From the IMG/VR virus record IMGVR_UViG_3300020391_000002, positions 1 to 41,498 of that record: 41,498 nucleotides of DNA; one strand, given 5' to 3'. The notes below the pieces were generated by a model. It saw only the letters and a list, made by a program, of their open reading frames with translations. It was not told the origin of the DNA and made no database searches. The position numbers and the translations under genes are program-made. The stretch is from a virus. Positions 29,733 to 38,200 of the stretch are shown here, in pieces (positions within the stretch are counted from its first letter, which is position 1; every line of letters begins with the position of its first letter).

Positions 29733-30067
29733 ACCGCAACACCCTCTTTTGCTCGAATCACAAGATATTTTTTTCTTTCGTCTAAATTAATAACCGAATC
29801 AATATTAAATATCTTATTATCAAAACTTAATCGATTGCGAGTATCAACACCAGTCAAAAAACGCATTGTAAAGCGATATAAGCCTCTTTCGTCCACTACC
29901 CCTTGGTCAAACTTAACCTGTGCGGATAATTGCTCTACATGCGCGAAAACCGTCTTATAATTTGACCAAGCAACAGCACGTCCTCCCCCTGCATCTGTGG
30001 TGGATGTCACTTGCTGAATGATTACTTTGTGGCGCATTGCGCCAATAGACGCACCATGTTTTGCCAT
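29729..30067 (-). CDS. Head-tail joining (stopper) protein, SPP1 gp16-like
   Basis: The product is 112 residues. MRHKVIIQQVTSTTDAGGGR is the typical start of phage head-tail adaptor (Phage_H_T_join) proteins; the end reads IDSVINLDERKKYLVIRAKE. Beta-barrel composition. The overlap with both neighbours is minimal (TAATG, ATGA). It closes the connector after DNA packaging. Confidence 0.9.
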   Translation of the reverse strand: MAKHGASIGAMRHKVIIQQVTSTTDAGGGRAVAWSNYKTVFAHVEQLSAQVKFDQGVVDERGLYRFTMRFLTGVDTRNRLSFDNKIFNIDSVINLDERKKYLVIRAKEGVAV

Positions 30068-30729
30068 TATCCCAAACTCAGGAGAGTTGAACTTCCAAGG
30101 CCACCATATATAACATAAGGCTTATACAATTTTTGAATCATCGGTGGCATGGCTCTTGTTTGCAAATAGTCTTTCATGTCACCTCTTTGATCATACATAT
30201 AAGCAACGTGCATCAACATGCCTATTTTTAAGGGCTCTGGAACTGAAGACATCGTGGAATAACCAACTTTGTAAATTATCTTGATTGCATTTGCTACCCG
30301 TAGAGCAACAGGGAAAGTTTCGCCTGTTCTCAAAACAAGTCTCGCAGGCTCACGACTATTATCCACATAGTATTTTGTATTGGCAAAAAGAGTTGCGTTG
30401 TCTGCATCGTCAAATGTATGAACACTTGTTACGCTCTGAACAGGTGCTCTTGAAAGGGTAATATAATTTTTGTAGTAATTCAGATAAGGGCCAGTTCTTG
30501 TTCCTTCAAATAAAGGATCATCTCGATCATCTATCGCATCCAAAAACATCGTTAACGTTTGAGTGACGATGGCGCGGTTGGTAAATTCTTCACAAAATTG
30601 CCGCGCAGTTTTTCCCATCATCAACAAAATGTCGAGATCGTCATCATCTTGTACTCGGCAGTAAGTCTTAATATCAGCCGCAGTGAGAGGCTCGATTGTT
30701 GGTGGCGTTGTAACTGTGACTCCTGCCAT
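30067..30729 (-). CDS. Head-tail connector (gp6 / phiE125 gp8-like adaptor)
   Basis: The product is 220 residues. The N-terminal helical segment, LTAADIKTYCRVQDDDDLDI, then FCEEFTNRAIVTQTLTMFLD, matches the family of phiE125 gp8 and HK97 gp6-like adaptors. The following beta region has YITLSRAPVQSVTSV and the C-terminus has helices (IGMLMHVAYMYDQRGD). It forms the ring beneath the portal. ATG 30729 starts the connector block. Confidence 0.9.
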   Translation of the reverse strand: MAGVTVTTPPTIEPLTAADIKTYCRVQDDDDLDILLMMGKTARQFCEEFTNRAIVTQTLTMFLDAIDDRDDPLFEGTRTGPYLNYYKNYITLSRAPVQSVTSVHTFDDADNATLFANTKYYVDNSREPARLVLRTGETFPVALRVANAIKIIYKVGYSTMSSVPEPLKIGMLMHVAYMYDQRGDMKDYLQTRAMPPMIQKLYKPYVIYGGLGSSTLLSLG

Positions 30730-30740
30730 ACCGCATCCTT

Positions 30741-31079
30741 TTAATGTTCTGTAGCATCACCCGTATCAAAATTAGTGATTGATGCCAATTCATCATCAGG
30801 TAACAAATCAATCAGCCTTTTTCTATTTGATTCGATTGCCGCCTGCACATCACCAAATTTTAATTGCAACGCTGTCATATCTGATTGCAAGTTGCGCAAA
30901 TGATTAATCACTAAAACAGCATCAGCAGATAAATGTTCAACCGCCCATTCTTTTTGTTCACCTTTGTCATTATCAACAAACGTGAAAGTTTGCTTTTGCT
31001 CTTGAGGATTTACTGCTTCCCCATTTTTTTTAATTGCAATTGCATCTGTCATGGTTGCTTTTTCTTCTATCGTACTCAT
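30741..31079 (-). CDS. DUF6447-like small protein upstream of connectors
   Basis: The product is 112 residues. The centre, EWAVEHLSADAVLVINHLRN, followed by a helical stretch (MTALQLKFGDVQAAIESNRK), resembles small DUF6447-like proteins of marine phages: a beta segment then a helix pair. No membrane segment. ATG 31079 has AGAGGC upstream. A promoter is not obvious in the 46-base gap before it. Function unknown. Confidence 0.75.
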   Translation of the reverse strand: MSTIEEKATMTDAIAIKKNGEAVNPQEQKQTFTFVDNDKGEQKEWAVEHLSADAVLVINHLRNLQSDMTALQLKFGDVQAAIESNRKRLIDLLPDDELASITNFDTGDATEH

Positions 31080-31125
31080 AGCTTTTGCCTCTTTGGTTAA
31101 AGTTCAAATGAACTGAGTTATCATA

Positions 31126-31323
31126 TCAAGTGTATTTAGCAACGGCAAGGCAAGCCAATATGAACGGATAAACCGCCCACATCATTCTTTCTAAGCGCTC
31201 AAATCTAGCACTTCCCTCATCTAACCTTTGCTGAATATTTGCGTATCTAATCGCACACTCTTTCTCGTGTGCGGAAAGTTTGTCATCGTTAATTATTACT
31301 TCTGGCTTTGCCTTTTTCTTCAT
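31126..31323 (-). CDS. XhlA-like membrane-anchored helical protein
   Basis: The product is 65 residues: a Lys-rich start, a charged helix (KECAIRYANIQQRLDEGSAR) and a C-terminal membrane segment (MWAVYPFILACLAVAKYT, ~47-64). This is the layout of XhlA-type proteins, which help holin-mediated lysis, and of other small membrane anchors. It overlaps the upstream gene as ATGA. The assignment is architectural only. Confidence 0.68.
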   Translation of the reverse strand: MKKKAKPEVIINDDKLSAHEKECAIRYANIQQRLDEGSARFERLERMMWAVYPFILACLAVAKYT

Positions 31324-31580
31324 GGTGCTAATCCTTGATCATCTTCTTCAACAGGTAATGGAACAACGTTCAATCTTGTGACCTTTACTTCTGCATCAAC
31401 CCATTCTGGCCTGCAAAAAATTGACCCTTCTTGAAAGCCTTGAAAATATTTTCTTTCTCTGGTCATTTCCTGTGCAATCCACTCGCAGTGTTGCGGATTA
31501 TTAAAATAAGTCTTTTTCTCTGGATCAATCGCCCCTGATTCTGTAATTACTACAAGTGCGATGACCAACTTCAGATTCAT
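31320..31580 (-). CDS. Small exported protein of unknown function
   Basis: The product is 86 residues. A short hydrophobic start (MNLKLVIALVVITESGA) looks like a signal peptide. The mature part has two Cys (HCEWIAQEM near 32 and SIFCRPEWVD near 56), probably for a periplasmic disulfide. There is no lipobox, so it is not a classical outer-membrane spanin. It overlaps both neighbours, forming a three-gene envelope unit with them. Confidence 0.7.
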   Translation of the reverse strand: MNLKLVIALVVITESGAIDPEKKTYFNNPQHCEWIAQEMTRERKYFQGFQEGSIFCRPEWVDAEVKVTRLNVVPLPVEEDDQGLAP

Positions 31581-31879
31581 CGCCTTTCTTTCAACATTAT
31601 CTCAATAAGAGTTCCCAACTTTTCGTCAGTCGCTTTGCTGATTTCCGTTTGTTGTGCTAATCCATCAGCGATTGTTTGAATGGCTTGCTCATTCAACTTT
31701 GTACGAACAGAATTGTCTGTCGTTGTAGTTTCTAATTTTTCAACAACCTTTGATACTTTTGCTACTTCCTCATCAGTCGCCTGTGCTTGCGCTTGCATTG
31801 TGCCCCAAGCGATAGCCGCAGGAATAATGGCCGCTACCAAAGGAACCGCCCAAGATGGGACTTTGATTGATTCACTCAT
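31577..31879 (-). CDS. Membrane-anchored coiled-coil protein (inner-membrane spanin-like)
   Basis: The product is 100 residues: one N-terminal membrane segment (VPSWAVPLVAAIIPAAIAWG, ~7-26) and then a periplasmic-type coiled coil (EVAKVSKVVEKLETTTTDNS and on). This is the layout of inner-membrane spanins. ATG 31879 has a strong AAAAGGAG. The stop overlaps the exported protein's start as ATGA. The pair might span the envelope and help final lysis, but the partner lacks a lipobox. Confidence 0.7.
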   Translation of the reverse strand: MSESIKVPSWAVPLVAAIIPAAIAWGTMQAQAQATDEEVAKVSKVVEKLETTTTDNSVRTKLNEQAIQTIADGLAQQTEISKATDEKLGTLIEIMLKERR

Positions 31880-31907
31880 AAAATTCTCCTTTTAAATCAA
31901 TAACTTA

Positions 31908-32240
31908 TTACCAAGGAACACCAGTTTTTGAAGCTGGCGTTTTTGATTCTGTTATTTGAGCCGCTATGCTCGCTTCGATTGCATCTACATCAATGTCTTC
32001 TGATGCTTTGACCCAAGAAATGCAATCATCTTCCGTAAGTTTGGACCAAGTTATATAATCGCTTTTTGATGAGTCTGGTGTAAAACTTGCTGTGCCATAA
32101 GATGATCCAAAATGGTCAACTGCACTATCACCTTCACCTACCGTTTCTACATCTTCAGCTCTCCAATGAACCACCGTCACCCCATTTGCAGGTGAGGCTG
32201 TTTTCCTCTCCAATTCAACTACCTTCCACGTAACTGCCAT
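31908..32240 (-). CDS. Small fibre-associated protein (DUF7936-like)
   Basis: The product is 110 residues, beta-rich and acidic, beginning MAVTWKVVELERKTASPANG and containing VHWRAEDVETVGEGDSAVDH. It resembles small proteins that follow tail fibre genes in marine phages (DUF7936-type), of unknown role. ATG 32240 has GGAGGAG, the strongest ribosome site in this stretch. It follows the S74 fibre by three bases, so it could be a fibre-assembly helper or virion part. Confidence 0.72.
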   Translation of the reverse strand: MAVTWKVVELERKTASPANGVTVVHWRAEDVETVGEGDSAVDHFGSSYGTASFTPDSSKSDYITWSKLTEDDCISWVKASEDIDVDAIEASIAAQITESKTPASKTGVPW

Positions 32241-32243
32241 GAT

Positions 32244-35200
32244 TTACTCCTCCAGTTTTTTAACACGTTTTCTAAGCTCCTGTATCTCTTTTAAAAGCAA
32301 AGGAACCATCTTTGAATAATCGATACCCATCATCTCTCCATCTTCTTGAGGAACGCTTACAGCGTTTGGACAGGTATGTATTACCTCCTGTGCGATCATA
32401 CCATAATCTTCATGCTTGCCATCACTTTTCCAATCAAATTGTCTTACGAGCAATGAATCGATGGCTGTACCGCTATCATCTGCATCTTCAATATTTTCTT
32501 TTAACCTTGCATCTGAGGATGTGTTATATGCGGTTGCACTACCAGTAACAGTAATAGAACCAACAATAGGTGAGCCACCTGTATTTACAAACTCCATAGC
32601 TGTACCGCTACTATGTCTTATTACTTCAATAGTGGTTGAACTTACGTTACTGGCAAAAGTTGCTCTCCCATCGTTGCGGAGAGTTATAGCATTGTCTGTA
32701 TCAGCTACTGCGCTAGTGCCTACGAGAAAATCACCGCCAGATGTCAGCCTAGCAGACTCACTGCCGTTAGCAAAAAACCGTAGTGTTCCGCTTGAACTAT
32801 TTGTATCTAGATCTAATGAATAACCGCCACCCGCTTTAATTATCATTCCACGATCAGTAGATAATATTGTTCTGTTAGCAGTTCCATGATCAACTCTAAA
32901 ATCACGACCTGTATCAGTAAACACATTTAATAATGACGCGGGAACTTGTGTGCCAATACCCAATCCCGTTGATGTCAGGCGCATTTTTTCACTACCTGCG
33001 CCTACCTCAAATGTCAGCGCAGAAGGTCCATTGAGAAATAACATTCCACTGCTTGATTGAACTCTCTGATTAGCGGCAGTTGTTAATCCAGTTGCGGCAT
33101 TTACCGTCCCACTGAAATGAGCGTCTTTAAACTTTGCGGCAGTTAATCCCAAATCAATAGCGGCATTATTTGCCGTGCCGTTTGAATTTGCGGGAACTAT
33201 GGCATTAGTAGCACTTGAAAATTGAATATTTACATTACCTTGACCAATTTGTATTTCATTACCAAAATAAGCAACACTACCTTTTAGGTTTGAATCTTTC
33301 CTAAACTCAACTAAGTTTCCGTCCCCAGTAAGACGATTTACATTTAAAGCAACATTATTATCTCTTACAAAAGAACCTGATCCATTGCTTTGAAATCTAA
33401 TGCCTGCGGAAGTATCGTTATCTGCTGTTTTGCCGATTAATAGGTTGCCGTTTGACAAAAGCACCATTCTCTCTCCACCACCGTTACCACCTTGGAAAGT
33501 GTCAAATGCTAAATTTCCATGTCCAGTCCCTGTTACTTCTCCTCTAATTCCTGATACTTTACCTGAATTAAAATTAGTGGCAGTTGATAAAAATGTTATA
33601 CCAGTTGAGGCTTCACCAAATGAAAGAGATGTTACTGGTGAGACTCCAATACCAACATTTACACCACTAGCAAAACTTGCAGTACCATCAGTCTTGAGAA
33701 AGAAATCCGATGTGCGAGTACCACCGCCAAAGCCCATTCCAAATGAAGATACTGAGATGTTGCCTTTTTGAACAGTGTCTTGATAAAATCTAGCTATATC
33801 TCCGGCAGTGTTCAATCTATTTAATTCAATAGGATTATCGGAGGCGGTTGTGACGCGAACCTGATCGTTAGACATTAAGGCAATGCCTGCTGTAGCTAAA
33901 GATGTGGCAGTCTTACCCACAAGCAAGTTACCACTTTTATCGAATCTGCCTCGCTCTATGAGAGTATTTGCCCCACCATTTTGATTTGTGTAAAAACTTA
34001 AAAACCCTGCGCCATTGTTTCCTGCTTCATCTGTGCCGCCTTTAATTCCTGCCCTTGTAGTCCTTATGTAATTGCTTCCATCGTAATAATGATCAGAAAA
34101 AGTAATGATAGAGCCTTTTTCATTTGTATCTGCTTCTATAGGATTAAAAAGATCAAAAGAGGATTCTGCAATTTGCACAGTGCCAGATGTATGTCCACCG
34201 TTATGAGAAATTTGTAGTTTTGTTACGGGCGATGAGGTTCCAATACCAACGTTGCCGTTATCAAGTATTGTTAATGAAGCGCTTCCATTAGTAGCTAGTG
34301 TAAGTGATGTATCATTGACCGCAGTAATAAATTGATTAGGATTTCCTATGGTAATTTTATCTGTACTATTTAATTGAATACCACCAGATAAATATGAAGT
34401 TCCAGCAACATGTAATTTATATGTTGGATTAGTAGTGCCAATACCAACGCGGCCTGATGAGTCTATGCGGAGTCGCTCATTTTCACCGCCAGTCATAAAC
34501 TGTAGTACAGCAGAACCACCAAGCCCTGATCTAATATAATTAGATATAGATCCAGAAGATGTTCTTAATTCAATTTCAGAAACACCGCCAATAGAATCTA
34601 TTAAAAGTGTTTGATTACCAGAAGAGCTGCTTATATTAAGCCCCGTAGCTGTAATAGCACCACTAAAAACTGATGAGCCGTCATGCGATATCCTCAATCT
34701 TTCAGTTGGAGTTGTTCCATTGCTTGAAGTAGAGAAGAACATATCCGTATCACCTGCTCCCGGACTATTTGTTCTTACTACGCCTATTTTTGCAGATAAT
34801 CCAGATGAGGCCATTTGGAAGTCAATATCAAATCCACTATTATTGCCACCTGCTGAATTTTCTAGTTTTAAGGCGTGAGCTACTCCTGATTGATTTTTTT
34901 GAATATGAACAATGGAATCAGGCGCAGTGGTAGCTCCAACCATAAGTGAGCCGTTGGGAATGTTGACTTGCTGTAAATGGTTTATTGATAATGATTCGAC
35001 CATATCAGCACCGCTTTGTGGCTGAGAATATAAAGATAATCCTCCTCCAAAATTACCGCTACCTGCTGTTTTTTTACCAAATATTGCACCAGTTCTTATT
35101 TCTAAGTTTGAACCGCTAAACCACCTTTGAGCAAAAGTTATTCCGTTTCCAAGAGAACCTGCACTATCTCCACCTTCTCTAACAATTCGTAAACCATTTG

Positions 35201-38200
35201 TTCCGTCTGCTAAACTTGCAGTTCCGGATGTTGTGTAGTCTCCGCCTGTAGCACTTACGCTACCTGAGAATGTGGCGTTCTGAGAGGAGTCAAGTGTTAA
35301 TGCTGTGGTTAGTGTAGCTGTAGATTGAGCGGCAGTCTTGAAGACTAAATCACCACCTGCGTTATTATCTCTTATTGCTGATAACTCTGCGCCTCCTGCT
35401 GTGGCAGTTCCAGATGTTGAGTTTACAAATCTGAATGATGAAGATGTTGATTGATCTGAACTGTTATTACGGATTTGAATTAATGTGGTATCTCCCCCTG
35501 CGTTTGTTGACATTGTTTCAAGCTTTGCACTTGGGGATGTGGTTCCAACACCTACTCTTCCTGATGAGTCTATGCGCATACGCTCTAAACCGTTTTGATA
35601 TAACGCGACAGGATGATTAGTGCTAGACCCTATGCGAATATCAGTATCTTGAACTGTTTGAATAAAGGCTTTTGTACTTTCGCTACCTGATTTTACTTGA
35701 AAATTTGTATGAGCTGATCCTTTGACAGTCAAGGTACTGTCGGGATCAGTTTCTCCAATACCAACGTTGCCAGATGAATTTACTGCAAAATAACTACTTG
35801 CACCTCGCAGTATTTCGAACATATCAGTAGTAGTGTTGCCTTGTGCAAGAGACCAAGCTGTACCTTGACCTTGTCGTTGCATTTGAACACTCGCAGCTCC
35901 AGCCGATGATGGAAATATTTGAACTGTTCCTGTTGATAATATATTTCCTGCCGCATGAAGAGATGCTTGAGGATTAGTGGTTCCAATACCTAATCCTGTA
36001 TTATTGATTCGTACTTGTTCCACATTACTAGCTCTAAAAAATAAAGAATCTCCAGCTGCACCAACTCCAACATGAGCATCACTGGTTGTTGAACTATCTG
36101 AGAAAGTTATAAAAGCGTTTGCGGCATCCGATCTTTTGAAAGATGAAACAATAGAAGTACCAGACGTTTCTACCGAAAGCCGTCTTGCGGGCGACGTGGT
36201 TCCCAGACCAATGTTGCCTGCGCTAGTAATACGCATACGCTCTGTAGGAGAGCTAGCACCGTCTGCAGTTGTCCAGAATTGCAGATTAGTTGGCATATCA
36301 TTATTGCCTGGAGTGCCGTCTACAAAACTAATAACAAAAGCACCGTCTAAAAACTGATCTCCATCATTTCCACGAAATGCTATATAACCTAATTGATCGC
36401 CTGCTTGTACAATTGTGTTACCATTTACAGTTGTGCTTCTTGTATGCTCAAAAGCCAATCCTGTAGAGCCTGAATTATTACTTTGCCGAGATAAAGTCAA
36501 ATTTCCAGTAAAATGTCCTGTACCATTTACATTGAGTTTATCTCCATAGGAAGAAGTAGTGCCTACAAGAAGATTGCCAGAACTATCAATACGCATATAC
36601 TCAGAAGAGCCTGTTTCGTTTCTAAAGGTATGCGTTTCACTATCTAAATTTGAAACTTGATTATTAGTTCCAATCTCAAGATAGCCATCTGTGTTACTAA
36701 GGCGTATACGAGAAGCACTTGTACTACTTTCGTGTACGTGCAATCGCTCTGCGGGCGATGTAGTTCCCAGACCAAGGTTGCCGCCATTTATATATGAATT
36801 ACCCAGAGCACTAAGTAAAACATTAATATTATTATTTCCATCAAATAATGAAAGTTGTCCGTCACCACCCCCTGATAAATGAAATTTTGCTTTTCTTACA
36901 TCGTTTGAGTTACTAAAGTGGGCAATGTCTGTGCTTGTTGTAGCAGTTGCTAAAACCTCTAATGGTGCTGAGGGCGATGTGGTTCCTATACCAAGTCGCG
37001 AGGAAGAACTATCAAAAAACAAGCCTTGATTTCCCGAACCATCATAAAAGCTAATGTCACCGTTGTTAGCAAATTGTGCTGTCAAAATAGTATTAGTGCC
37101 GTTATAGCGTTTTAGAAATATATCGCCATGGCTTGTTCCATTTTGACTTGTTAGATTTAAATCTCCACCATTACTATCTATGAATCCTTTTTGATTAGTC
37201 GCATCTGAATCTTGCAGTGTAATTCTTGCAAAACCAGTATTAGCTACAGTAAGCCCTGTGCTTGTAACGCTACCTGTAAATTCTGCTTTACCGTTTATAT
37301 CTAAAGCTAGCCCTGTACCCGCGTGATCTATTTGTAGCCCTGTGAATGGACAATTAATGTCAGTTATGTTAATTCTAGCCAATCCATTTGAAAGCGCATC
37401 ATTGCGAGGGCTTTCTATTAAGAATGCTTGCTCCCCAGCACCCATGCCTCCAATTTCAAGCTTTGCACTTGGGGATGCGGTTCCAACACCTACTCGGCCT
37501 GATGAGTCTATTCTCATGCGTTCACTACCGCCAGTGCTGAAACCAAGGACATTTGAACTAGCTCTAAACATACCTGTATCAGTATCATTAATAAACTGGT
37601 AGCTAGGACTGCTTGCTGAACCATCACCGATGCGTGTAAGTCCAGTAATTATTGCGTTGCCGCCAACGTGTAATTTTTGCGTTGGGTTTCCTATGTTTAT
37701 TCCTGCGTTGCCTGATGAGTTTATAGTAAGAACTGTTAGTGAATCAGTTTTATTTTCTACTTGAAAATTTCCGTTTGCTAAACTATTAAGTCTGTATCTT
37801 TTACCACTAGTATGTGTCAGATCAAATTCACAATTATTATTAATAGTTCCAATAGTTAATCCATCTGCACTCAAAGAAGTGGTTCCGATTCCAACGCGAC
37901 CAGAACTATTAATACGCATACGCTCTGTAGGTGCTGAAGATGCGGCTGATGTTCCAAAGCGTAATGTGTGATCATTTGAAGTGCTTTCAGCGACTGCAGT
38001 AATAAAAGTACCTCGAGTAGTAGTATTTGTACCAGAAAGCCATAATTGAACACCAGTGTTTGCTGTTCCTACAGGATTTACAAAACTTGCAATTTTTACA
38101 GTATTACCAGAAGAAGGTTCAGATACTGTAAGACGTTCTGTTGGAGATGTGGTTCCAATACCCAATCCTGTGCTGTTAATAATAGCTCTATTTGTTCCAC

